Assembly: GCF_000003855.2 (NCBI RefSeq)
Contig: NW_003101681.1
Span: forward strand, 5,925,707 to 5,989,706
Length of the DNA stretch: 64,000 nucleotides
Source: Blastomyces gilchristii SLH14081
Taxonomy: Eukaryota > Ascomycota > Eurotiomycetes > Onygenales > Ajellomycetaceae
Direction of reading: 5' to 3'
Shown here: positions 49,401 to 59,982 of the stretch, one piece after another
How the letters are laid out: each line of letters begins with the position of its first letter
How positions within the stretch are numbered: the first letter of the stretch is position 1
Translations under genes and position numbers: made by a program
Notes under the pieces: model-generated
Databases searched by the model: none
The model's input: the letters and a program-made list of their open reading frames with translations, nothing else
Told to the model about the DNA's origin: nothing

Positions 49401-50032
49401 TTAATAGATATAAGTCTGTTCTTTCTTACACACAGATATCACATGAAAGTGTTAAATCTTCTAGAGATTACACAGTTCACACTGAATCTCTGTAGTTCAA
49501 TTCAGATCACTGATAATATAGTAATGAAACTCTGAGATATCTGTGATTGAGCAGAGATCTTCATAACAACTGTGAAATAAGATTAAGAGAATCAAATCAA
49601 TGTTTACTGAGATCTCACTGAACAATATAAGATAGAAGATCTGATATGATTGAATCTTAAGAATATATAAATTACATGTTCATCTTATATGCTAGATTAC
49701 TGTCATATCAAGTATAAAGTGATAGAAGTTCTAGATAGTCATAACTATTATCTTGACATATCATCAGAAATTCATAATATATTTCATACAAGCTTGCTCT
49801 GTTATACTGTCACTGATTCATTCTCTTCTCAACTGACTTCTCACTGACAGTCATCAGACATCATAGAAGAAGATAATAAGCTTGAGTGAGAGATTGAAAA
49901 TATTCTTGATAAGAGATCTCATGACTGTAGCTGATAATATCTCATAAAATGAGTCAGTTATAATTAACTGACCTGAACTCTGAGTTCTGTGTTATCTGAA
50001 ACAGTGGCCCTTGACTGATGAGAACTACTTCT
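46441..50032 (+). pseudogene. Gypsy-B pol remnant with C-terminal chromodomain
   Basis: Protease at about 46510 (AMIDSSLYHYAMIKSS, with Asp-Ser kept and Gly lost). RT at 47190-47900, with FVSTYLDNILIFTDEF (YLDD second Asp now Asn). RNase H at about 47980-48440 ([18 protein letters not shown]). H2C2 finger at about 48775-48910 (H…H…NCNHC). Integrase core at about 48975-49330 (VIDFTVNLSKSKSYRN, then YYSETDNVSEQ with the catalytic Glu). Chromodomain at about 49885-50015 (EIENILDKRSHD, then YLIK and VSYN), where four expected Trp codons are TGA. Chromodomains steer such elements to heterochromatin. Entirely defective. Confidence 0.87.
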
Positions 50033-50043
50033 GAAAGAAGGGG
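50033..50043 (+). other. Candidate polypurine tract of Gypsy-B
   Basis: GAAAGAAGGGG lies 4 bp before the 3' LTR, the expected plus-strand priming site. The chromodomain frame runs into it. Confidence 0.6.
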
Positions 50044-50047
50044 CTAA

Positions 50048-50356
50048 TGTGGCGGGCTGTGCCTGATCAATCATATAGACTATTCTGTTACACTTCACAG
50101 ATTTCAATCACTTCATTCTTCAACACATACACTCTGATTCTCAGTCATTCTCAATCACCAATCCTCGGCTGCTATGAACGCGTGTATATTCTCCCGCCCC
50201 GAAGCTCCACTGTGTATGTCATCACATATGTGTATAAATATCTATCTCAATCACTGATTCTCACACTTTCTCTTTCTTTTCTTCTCTAATGTTTTTATCT
50301 TTGTTATATAAGACCTATCAATATTATACTGATCTATTCGGCGTAGGCCTCTTACA
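50048..50356 (+). repeat. 3' LTR of Gypsy-B
   Basis: 309 bp, the same length as the 5' LTR, more C-to-T mutated at its 5' half and followed by the duplication ACTGA (50357-50361). Confidence 0.95.
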
Positions 50357-50361
50357 ACTGA

Positions 50362-53260
50362 TATGAGAAGAACATTTCATGTCTCTGATATAGAAGGGTT
50401 AAATCTGCTTATATATTACCAAGTAAAGAGAATAATTTACAAGATCTTATCTGAAAGCATTCTGTATATCATATAAGATCTGAAAGTGAAGAAAATCAAG
50501 ATAAAGAATATATAGAAGAATAAGTGTATGAAGAAGCTTCTGAAGAAGTATAAGAAGATCTTCTGAACAGATCTTTCACTGAAATTACTACTGAAATGAG
50601 GATTCATACATGAGATTGACACAGGGGATGCAAAACCAGTCAATCAGAATGTGTATTCTCTGTCACAAACATATCTTGAAGAACAGAAGTATCAGATCAC
50701 AGATCTTCTAGAATGTAGTCTCATATAATTCTTATCAAGTGTGTGAGGCTTTTCAGTTCTATTTATGAAAAAGACAGATGAGAAGTGATGAATGTGTATT
50801 AATTATTAAGCACTTAATAAGCTTATAATCAAGAATGAATATTCACTGTTATGAATTCAATAACAGTTGAATATGATTGAAAACATCTGATATCTATTGA
50901 AGATTGATCTTCTCTCAGAATACTGACAGATTTATATAGATAAACTATCAGTTCTGCAAATCATATTTAATATATAATAAGAAAAGTTTGAATTTCTGGC
51001 AATGTTATTCAGTCTGATAAATACATCTATCATCTTTTAAACAATGATGAATACAATTCTTTATAAACAGAATGAAATCTCATATCTCATATATCTTAAT
51101 AACATTCTAGTCTTTTCAAACTTATATAATAAATATCTGAAGTATCTTGATAAAGTGCTTATAACTCTGACAGAGCATAAGCTCTACACTAAATTAATTA
51201 AATATGTGTTTGAAACAGAAGAGTTGAAGTTCATAGAATATGTAGTGAGTGAAGACTGTATATATCTTATCTCAGAGAAATTGAATGTCATAGTGAATTG
51301 ACTGTGACTGAGAAATATACATCATATACAACAGTTTCTTGAATTGATCTTATATTATCATAGATTTATCAAGGATTTTGCATGAATATCTGCATCACTC
51401 TCAGATCTCTTAAGAGAAATAGATGCAAATCTGTGAAAGAAGAAGTTTCATTCAATTATCTGAAATACTGTGTATGAAGAGACTTTTCTTACACTGAGAG
51501 AATGTATAATAATATCTTCAGTGCTTATTTAACCAGATCATGATAAATCTTTCTACATTGAGATAGACATATTCAAATGAGCTATCAGAGACACTCTTCT
51601 ACAGATGAGTAAGAATAGCAAGCTGCACTCAGTGATATATAATAGTAGAAAACTATCAGATACTGAGCTCAATTATTCAGTGTATGAAAAGAAATTGCTA
51701 GTGATCAAGCACACACTGACATTGTAAGATAGATATATTAACAACAGATATACAACAATAATGATCACAGATCATGAAAGTCTCATCTATCTACAATTAA
51801 TAATAAAATCTTTTAAATACTTAGTACATTGAATCTCAGAGTTTTAAGTATATAATCTTCATATTAAATACTGAAAAGAATCAGACACTGTGATATCTGA
51901 TGCAATCAGTCACAGATCTGATTTCATGAGTGAGAGTTCTGTAAATCAGATATAAGAGAAGTTCATATTAAACATACTAAGAGAATGCAAGAAATCAGAA
52001 TAAGTGAACATCATGATCTCTCACTTAAAGAATGACAAGATATCAGATGATAAGTATTTTATAAGAGTAGTAGAAGAGATGCTTCTGAACTTCAAGCTGA
52101 GAAAATTGAAAAACAATATTATACTTTACTGTGATTTAGAATATGCAGAAGCTCTCTATTTAGAATCTTTATTTAGATATGACTTAATAACTTACATGTA
52201 CAAGAAATTCAGTCACTTAGAAAGCTCTGAACTCATGAGTGTACTCAAATCAAGAGTATACTGACTAAGCATAACTGAGAATATTCAGATATATACTCAC
52301 AAGTGTCTGAATTATGAGATTGTAAAAGAATCTAAGAAAGAATTAGAATATAAGAAAGTACAATATCAGATAAAGTGTATAATACAATTGTTTAAACAAT
52401 GAGAAGTGAATCTCATAGATATATTACTGTGAACATCAAATGAAAATTAATGAATAATCACTGCTATTAATTACACTACTGACTGATCAGTTACAAAAGC
52501 AGTTTCAGAGATGATAGAAAAGATAATAGTGAAGTTTCTATATAATGAGATCTATATTAACTATGAAATGCTGTATGAGCTTCTAACTGATAATGATATG
52601 AATCTTGTGAGAGAAGTAGTAAGACATTTCATGAGCTAGTTACAGACAAGATATTGTAGAATAACATCATATCATCTGTGAATAAACAGAAAGATGAAAT
52701 GCTTGAATGAAATCTTGAGTAATATGCTGATGAAATATCTAGTGAGCAAGTCTATAAGACTATGAGATGAATATCTCAGACAGATACTATTAATCACATG
52801 AATTCAACAGCATGCAGTTTTCAAGCATTCATCATTCTATCTGTTGTATGAATTGCATCCGCGCATCCCGGAGAATGCTTTGAAAAAGGTGAGGGAGAGA
52901 ACAGCAGTTGCAGACACAACAGTCACAGATGCAACAGTCGCGGATACAACAGTCACAGATGCAGCAGGAACAGCAGTTACAGATGCAGTAGTAGCAGTTG
53001 TGAATGCAACAGTCACAGATGCAGAATCAAGATTGAAAGAGATTAGTCACACATGTGCAAAAGCTAATGAGTTACTTCTGAACTGAGCAATTTAATTAAA
53101 AAGAATATGAGACTCACTAGTTAAGAAATTAAGTCTCAAGATAAGAACATGAGTTCTTATACACAATGAGAGTTCTGAGAAGTTTCAATCTAGATGATTT
53201 CAGTCATATAAAATACTCAAATCACATTCTCTGAAAACATACACATTGAAAGAATCAGAG
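50362..53260 (+). pseudogene. Gypsy-A pol remnant (RT, RNase H, integrase)
   Basis: RT at 50640-51300 with YLNNILVFS at 51092-51118 (both Asp of YxDD now Asn). RNase H at about 51500-51800 (KNSKLHSVIYNSRKLS, YEKKLLVIKHTL). Linker and H2C2 finger at 52004-52320 (KFSHLES, IYTHKCLNY). Integrase core at about 52440-52850 (FYLLYELHPRIPENAL near its end). A minisatellite encoding TVTDA-type repeats lies at 52902-53023, followed by RLKEISHTCAKANELL. A C-terminal GPY/F-like segment lies at about 53100-53260 (FQSYKILKSHSLKTYTLKE). No chromodomain is seen, unlike Gypsy-B and Gypsy-D, so this is a different Gypsy lineage. Stops occur at Trp and Gln positions. Confidence 0.85.
52902..53023 (+). repeat. 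In-frame minisatellite inside Gypsy-A integrase
   Basis: Six to seven imperfect units of a 15-bp core ACAGTCACAGATGCA (variants GTCGCGGATACA, GCAGGAACAGCA), coding alternating T-V-T-D-A and V-A-D-T-like pentapeptides without a stop. It separates the conserved PRIP block from the following helical region. Confidence 0.85.
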
Positions 53261-56087
53261 AGATGAGTCTTATATAACTTAATAAATGATTCATAACTTA
53301 TAAAAGTAAAGATGTAAGACTTAAGTAGATTATAATTATCTACAACACTATCATCAGTGTTGAAAAAGAAGAAGCTTATAATTGAAAAGTCTCATAAAGT
53401 AAGAGAAATCATAGATACTTATGAATTAGATGATCTTACTTATTTCAATCTTTTCATAATTATAAGAAAAGAATGAAAAGCAATGAAGAAATCAGATGAA
53501 TATTACACTTTAATAAGTAATGAGACTGTAGTCAGTTATATGATAATATGCTGCAGACAGTGAATATAACATAGTAAAGAGCAGTCTCAAAGTAACAGAC
53601 TTGTATATGAATTAGATCACAGAAGAAAAAGAAATTCAGAGTTGAATTTAACTGTTTATATCAGTTCAATTACAGAGATCACAGAGAATAAACTATCTGA
53701 AACATTCACAGATGTATGAAATCAAGTCATCTCAATCTCTGAGAATGCTCAGAGATTAGATAAGATTAGTTTCAATAAGCTGTTTACTGTAGTGATCTGA
53801 GCAGGTGAAGAGAGACAGTATAATATATAAGACAGAATCACAAAAGATGAAAGCTGCTGAATCTAGTCACTGAATGCTGTATTATATAGAGATTATATAA
53901 GAGTAGTAACTAGCAGATAAAGAAAAAGTGTAAGAAAAGGAAAATGAATTAATCATCAACTGTAAGAGTCAGCTGTAAAAAAAAAGATAAATGTTATTAT
54001 ATACATCTCATTCATTTTCATACATCACACATTTAATCTATTTCCAACATTACATCATCTGAAAAATGTCAAAAAAACAAAGAAAATCTTAAAACTTGAG
54101 ATCTGTAAGAAATTTGAGAACTGTAAGCTGCTCTTGTAACAACACTGTATATATCTTCAATTTCTCTACTACTCTGTATATGATATTAATGTCATTTATC
54201 ACAAGATTGACTGAAATGCCAATATACAAATGCATACATATATGTGTAGAAAAATTGAAGAAGAGTATAAGACTTACAGAATCAGAAGTCAGAGCAGAGA
54301 GAGCAGAGACAGAAGAAACAGAAGAAGAAGACACAGAACTGAATGAATAATAACAGGAGTTACTCAGAGCTGAATACTTATAATCTGATATATGCACAAC
54401 CTTCTCTGCAGAGAAGGAAGAGAAAGTGATAAAAGAAGCTTAAGAGTGAGAGAGAATAGTCTTAATGATGTTATCATCTTTGATTAAAATGATCTCTGAC
54501 ACTGAAGTAACTAAGAACTATTATTAGCATATGAAACTGCAAAAGCAGAGATAATAATTATCAAACAAACACCTGCTGATCTTAGAATTGTATATGTAAT
54601 TATAACATGTACAAGACTTCTCAGAAAGAGAGAGAGAGACACAGAGAAATACAGAAAGTAGAATACAGTGTGTGAACAGCTTATTCTCACAATGATATCT
54701 TAGATAAGATGTATAAGTCTCATATCTGTAAGTGTAAAAGAGCATGATATTTATATTTGTATTTCTGAAAACACAGATATTCTTCATCTGCATCACAAAG
54801 TCAGATGATAAATATCAGAGAATAGACTGATACAGATCAATCATTCTGAAGATATTCATTAGAGCAGATATACTTATAATATTGAATTTAACAGTTATGA
54901 AAAGTTTCTTGATATCTGTGAATATTATAACTTCATACACAGTAAAACTCATAATAATTTTCTCTAAGAACAGAAAAATCAGCATTAGAAAGAAAAGATG
55001 AAAAAGAAAAAGACTTACAATTTTAACACTGTTAAGAGAGAAAGTGATTCTCTGATATAAATAAATAATTATCTTATTATAAATATTTAAAATGAATGTA
55101 ATAATCAGTGTCTGTGACTGAGCTTCAGATAGTCATGTTATATACAGTCTTTATACAATAAATTATTCTAGAAGTCAGTAAGAAAGGTGAGAGTGTACAC
55201 ACTGATAAACATGATTTATTAAGTCTATGCAACATCTTCTTGAAATGAGAAGAGCTGATAATGAAAACAGAGATGATAAAATCAGAAGAAGCAGAAGTAG
55301 TGAGAGTGAGAGTCACAGGAACAGAGATAGCAGAAGCGGGAGAATCAGACACAGAAGCAGATGTAGAAGATTAAGAGATAGTAGCAGAAGAAGTAGAAGA
55401 GAATGCAGAAGACTCAGTCATATATGATATAAGCAATTTCTTCATTATCACATTCTTCAAGTTCTCAATCAATGATTCAATATTGAGTTCACTATCATTG
55501 ACAGACACAGATCTGTCAATGTATGAAGATTCTATGTGAATAAAAACAAACATCAGTATCTGTGTTCATGCAAAATCATGTCAGAAAACATGATCAGAAG
55601 CTGCTGAGAAGAAAAATAATTGAGAGTGTATAAGAAGATGAAGAAGATATATCATTTATAATAATATGTTCTGATGATTGTTAGAAGATAAACTGATTCA
55701 GTTATATTTTATAATGTGTTACACTTACTGCTAATGAACTGCCTGATATGAGCACTACAATGACACTTGTTATGAGAATAAGAGATTATTGCCAGAAACA
55801 TATACAATGTGATAGATAAATGAATAGAGAGTGTTAAATAGAAAGAGAGATAGTAATCTTGAATGAAATGATAATAATGTTCAATAATAATGATGATGAA
55901 GAAGATGATTAAAGAATGAGAAAAGTTAGTGAATAAGTGATGTAATATAGTAAAAGTTTCTTTATGAGAGTGTATGCAGAACACTAGCTGAATCAGAGAT
56001 AGATCACATAATTGTGAGATGCTAGTGATAAGCTAATCTGTATGAAGCTAGAGTGTATAACATGATCATGTGAGTGTGACTGAATCT
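53261..56087 (+). pseudogene. Gypsy-A post-integrase region with coding-like but unrecognised frames
   Basis: 53261-53960 continues the pol frame (KKKKLIIEKSHKVREIID, TYELDDLTYFNLFIIIRK). 54000-56087 is a further 2.1 kb. The plus frame at 54240-54350 ends VEKLKKSIRLTESEVRAERA followed by an acidic run (TEETEEEDTELNE). Another plus frame at about 55250-55540 is acidic (IKSEEAEVVRVRV, TEADVED, EIVAEEVEENAEDSVIYD) with stops only at presumed Gln or Trp. Opposite-strand frames (54089-54397, 55125-55553) are also open and Ser/Thr-rich, so the coding strand is not settled. Function unknown. Confidence 0.45.
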
Positions 56088-56099
56088 GATGAGAGAGAA
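56088..56099 (+). other. Candidate polypurine tract of Gypsy-A
   Basis: GATGAGAGAGAA directly abuts the 3' LTR start (TGTGATTC at 56100). Confidence 0.6.
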
Positions 56100-56275
56100 T
56101 GTGATTCAGAAGAATGTATAACTGTTGAATAATAACACAGCTGCTTCTGAACTTGCTTACAAGTGTAAAGAGAGTCATAGCGGCTACTAATTAATTTAGC
56201 ATATGATATTATGATATATAAGAAGCCGGCGTACGCCTGTAATCATACACTGGCTCAAGCAACCTTTGAATCACA
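56100..56275 (+). repeat. 3' LTR of Gypsy-A
   Basis: 176 bp, matching the 5' LTR. The 5' half is mutated (AACTGTTGAATAATAACACAG against GACCGTCGGATAATAACACGG split by the CpG changes), while the 3' half keeps GCCGGCGTACGCC. Confidence 0.93.
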
Positions 56276-56279
56276 ATTT

Positions 56280-57035
56280 GAAATAAAATTCAAGTGAAAA
56301 TCTTGTTTAATTAAATGTAAAAAGAAAATATTCTCATCTATAATACAGCTGAAACTAGAATATGACTATTTCAAATCTTATATACAAAGATTTGATGATA
56401 GATTTGACTCAATAGAATACTTATTCTGCAATACAAATGAGAATTCTGAGTATATTGTAATGCACTGTGTATTATACAATAGTCTCAGAGTCAGATTGAA
56501 AGAGAAGTATGATCTAAATCAATTAAATATGAGATTCTTATTCTCAACTGAGACAGGAATTAAATACTTAATAGACATTCTATCAGAAACTCAAGCAGCT
56601 ACAAGAAAATGACTAAATTCAGAAATATCTGAATATGAAGAGAAGGAAATCAATCAGATATAGTCTGTTAAAACAGCTATATACTATCTTTTAATAATTT
56701 GTTTTATTACAGTCTCTCTTTACTTTATCTTTTTCTTTCAATTTCTTTCTATCTATCTATTTAATGTGTCTATCTTTAAGACTGTGTTCTCTTTCCTTTG
56801 TCATGATATTGTCAAATGATTTCAAAGTATTAGAAGATGTTAAAACACTGTAATTTATAAACAGTTTTTGTATTCTGAGCTGGAATTTTCTGATTTTACA
56901 TATCTGAAATTGATGAATGTATAATAGTTAACTTTACAGATATAGGAAAAACTCTGAGAACTAAAGGTTCTTAGATAGATGTCATAGTCTCTGACTGTAT
57001 ACATCTATAATTGAAGAATAATAATAATAATAATA
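56280..57035 (+). mobile_element. LINE-C 3' segment (ORF2 end, 3' UTR, AAT tail)
   Basis: Continues LINE-C after Gypsy-A. The ORF2 C-terminus includes the decayed Cys-His finger (YLFCNTNENSEYIVMHC) and ends at TAG 56661-56663. A ~350-bp 3' UTR, nearly identical to that of LINE-B, follows, then GAAG(AAT)n at 57013-57035. Confidence 0.92.
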
Positions 57036-57048
57036 ATCTGAGCTTACA

Positions 57049-59982
57049 TGTAATGAACTAGAGTCAATAATATTCTCAAGTTTAATTAAGACTGCTGCAG
57101 AGCCTGATTCAATTAATCATCTAATTATTTAAAATATATATTTCTACTTAAAGAATGAATATTTTGAGCTCTTTTTCAATCTCTTAAAAAATAAGTATCA
57201 TTCTGAATACTGAAGAGAAGCTACTGAAGTAATTCTTATAAAATCTAATAGAAAAACTTTAATTTCTAAGTTATATAGAGTAATATCTCTGTTGAACTGT
57301 TTGAAAAAAATTCTAGAAAAGATAATAACTACTAGATTATCTTTTATAAGCTCTATTAGTGATTCTCTTCTATTTAATGAATAAATAAGAGATAGAAAAT
57401 AATATTCTGTAATTAACACTGTTCTTTCAGTTATTCATGATATTTAAGTAGTAAAGTATGAAGACCTGGTCTCAACTGCAGTTTTTATTGATATAAAAGA
57501 TGTATTTAATCATGTTTCAAAGTCTAAGATGATTCAAACTTTGAAGATGTTAAAACTGTCACTTTCTCTAATAAAATGAGTTAATTTTTTTATATCTAAA
57601 AGAATTATATAACTATTCTTTGATGAAAGAAAACAAGATAAAACTGAGATAAAAATAGAAGTATTATAAGAATCTTCAATCTCATCTGTTTTATTTACAA
57701 TATACACTACATATCTATTTATGAATAGAGAGATGAAAATAGTGAGATCTTTAAGTTATATAGATAATATTAATCTACTCTACAGTTCAAAGACAATCAA
57801 AGAAAATTTAGAAATAATTGAGAAACTAGTAATGAAAATCTTTGTTAGAGTAGATATCAATCTAATTCAATTTAATATGAATAAAACTGAGTTAATTCAC
57901 TTTTTTTCCAGATTTAATAAGAAAGAACTAAGTCTAACTCTTTTGAATAAAAAGATTAAACTCAGTTTGAATATTAAATAACTAGAAGTATAATTAAACT
58001 TCAAGTTATATTTTAAATATCATATTCAATAAAGAATTATCAAGATAGAGAGACTACTGAATAGTAAAATCAGACTATTAAATACTGAGAGAGATCTATT
58101 CTTTCAGACTATGAGATAATTATATATAGTCTGTATTATCTCAGTAGCTGATTATAAAGTTTAAGTTTGATAAAATAATCAAGATAACTTCACTGAACTC
58201 TTTCAAAGTCTATAAAACAGAGCTTTGAGAAGAATTCTGAAAGTATTTAAATTATCTTTTATTAAAGTAATGAAAATTGAAGTCTCAATTTCATCTTCTA
58301 CTATTTAATTTGAAAAGACCTGTATGAACTATACTCTGAGAGTCATGAAGATGAGCTTAAATTATATAATCAGAGAAAGAGTCTCTTCTTCATTTTCATC
58401 AGTTAACTCAGGAAATGAACTGAATTGAAATAGATTTCTTAATTAAAATAAGAATAATGTTTTAAAGAAAATACTCTCTTAACTGTATAAACTATATTCA
58501 CTTATTAAGAATTAATTTTCTTTATTAAATATTGAGAAAATTGATCATAAGAAGATATCTCTCTGATAAGAAAAGCTAAAATCTCTCATAGACTTATAAA
58601 TAAGTGAACTATCTAAAGAGAGAGAATATAAACAGTATTTGAAGAAGATTTCTATAATCAATATAAAAGACACTATTCTGATTTACTCAGATAACTTAAA
58701 AAATGAGAATTTAAATAGATTAGACACAGACATTGCTTATACTGAAGATAATATTAATTTTATCTTAGATTTCTGAAATTTAGACTGTGAATCTGAAGTC
58801 TTTGATACTGAACTATTTATAATAATAAAAGCTTTCAAACTCATTGAAATAAAATCTTATAAAAGAGAAAATAGTTTAAAAGAGATATAAATATTCTCTG
58901 ATAGTTAAGCTGCTTTAAAAAGACTTAGAAATAGTCAGATTTATAATAATTAAATGAATCTTAAACTGATTTAAAACTCTGTTTTGAAAATTCAAAAGAG
59001 AAGAATATTAAAACTGATAATTCATCTATATTAAGTTTCTACTTATATAAATATTTATAATAATGAATTAGCTGATTCAGCTGTAAAAAAGAGTTCAGAA
59101 TTAAGTAAATCTATTTAAAAAACAGTGTTCTAATCTTTTATAAAGAGAAAGATAAAAGAATCTTATTTAAATAAGTGAAATAAAAGCTGACAGAAATAAA
59201 AGAAGAGTATATATTATTCAAGATTTGAGATAAAATCAAAGTGAAAATCTTATTTAATTAAATATAAAAAGAAAATATTCTCATCTATAATTCAGCTAAA
59301 ACTAGAATATAATTATTTTAAATTCTATATATAAAGATTTAATAATAGATTTGATTTAACAGAGTACTTATTCTACAATGTAAATAAAAATTCTGAGTAT
59401 ATTATAATATATTATATATTATATAATAGTCTCAGAGTCAGATTAAAAAAGAAGTATAATTTAAATTAATTAAATATAAGATTCTTATTCTCAACTGAGA
59501 TAGAAATTAAATACTTAATAGACTTTCTATTAGAAACTCAAGTAGTTATAAGAAAATAACTGAATTCAGAAGTATCTGAATATGAAGAGATGAAAATTGA
59601 TTAGATATAGTCTGTTAAAATAGCTATATACTATCTTTTAATAATTTTATTTTGTTATAGTCTCTCTTTACTGTACTTATTTCTTTCTGTTCTTTTCTAT
59701 CTATCTATTTAATATATTTATCTTTAAGACTATATTCTCTTTTTCTTTGTCATGATATTTTTAAATGATTTCAAAGTATTAGAAGATGTTAAAATATTAT
59801 AATTTATAAACAGTTTTTATATTCTGAGCTGAAATTTTCTGATTTTATATATCTGAAATTGATAAGTGTATAATAGTTGACTCTATAGATATAGGAAAAA
59901 CCCTGAGATCTAAAGGTTCTCAGGTAGATGTCATAGTCTCTGACTGCATACATCTATAATTGAAGAATAATAATAATAATAA
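57049..59982 (+). mobile_element. LINE-A 3' segment (RT to AAT tail), most decayed
   Basis: Resumes exactly where LINE-A was broken at 31927 (duplication ATCTGAGCTTACA, second copy 57036-57048). It is colinear with LINE-B 35710-38646. RT, RNase H and the C-terminal finger are still alignable but almost every CAA/CAG/TGG is now a stop; an open piece at 57721-57981 includes SYIDNINLLYSS at the YxDD site. The (AAT)n tail is at 59963-59982. It joins GC-richer single-copy DNA with no visible target duplication. Confidence 0.88.

Larger units (their letters stand above)
44675..50356 (+). mobile_element. Gypsy-B, complete chromodomain Ty3/Gypsy retrotransposon, short-LTR subtype
   Basis: 5,682 bp with two 309-bp LTRs (44675-44983 and 50048-50356) and the perfect 5-bp duplication ACTGA, inserted in Gypsy-A. 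It is the only Gypsy-B copy here without insertions, so it is the reference for the family. Order on the plus strand: gag, protease, RT, RNase H, H2C2 finger, integrase, chromodomain, then a purine tract and the 3' LTR, with almost no spacer. All ORFs carry many TGA, TAA and TAG stops. Confidence 0.95.
42320..56275 (+). mobile_element. Gypsy-A, complete Ty3/Gypsy retrotransposon with nested Gypsy-B
   Basis: Both LTRs are 176 bp (42320-42495 and 56100-56275), starting TGTGGTTC or TGTGATTC and ending AATCACA. The target duplication ATTT (42316-42319 and 56276-56279) is verified by the undisturbed LINE-B copy. Plus orientation: gag, protease, [Gypsy-B 44675-50356], RT, RNase H, integrase, then ~2.1 kb before a purine tract (56088-56099). 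Net length without the passenger is about 8.3 kb. A fragment of a second copy is at 1-4413 in the opposite orientation. Confidence 0.94.
31928..57035 (+). mobile_element. LINE-C, full-length Tad-like LINE split by LINE-B and Gypsy-A
   Basis: The 5' end CACCACGAACTC is at 31928 and the 3' (AAT)n tail ends at 57035. The 13-bp duplication ATCTGAGCTTACA flanks it. Net length without passengers is about 7.6 kb, the size of a full Tad-group LINE. Segments are 31928-35159, 38665-42319 and 56280-57035. The first interruption is LINE-B (18-bp duplication) and the second is Gypsy-A (ATTT duplication); LINE-B's uninterrupted sequence (TTCAAGATTTGAAAC near 37880) shows the second junction is seamless. 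Plus strand. Confidence 0.92.

Noticed and set aside
55227..55427. Arg/Ser-rich plus-strand ORF resembling an RS-domain protein
   Set aside because: It is a frame-shifted reading of an acidic Glu-rich frame in A/G-rich DNA inside Gypsy-A; no conserved domain is present.
1..59982. CRISPR array or bacterial operon structure
   Set aside because: There are no regularly spaced identical repeats, and all coding traces are eukaryotic retroelements.
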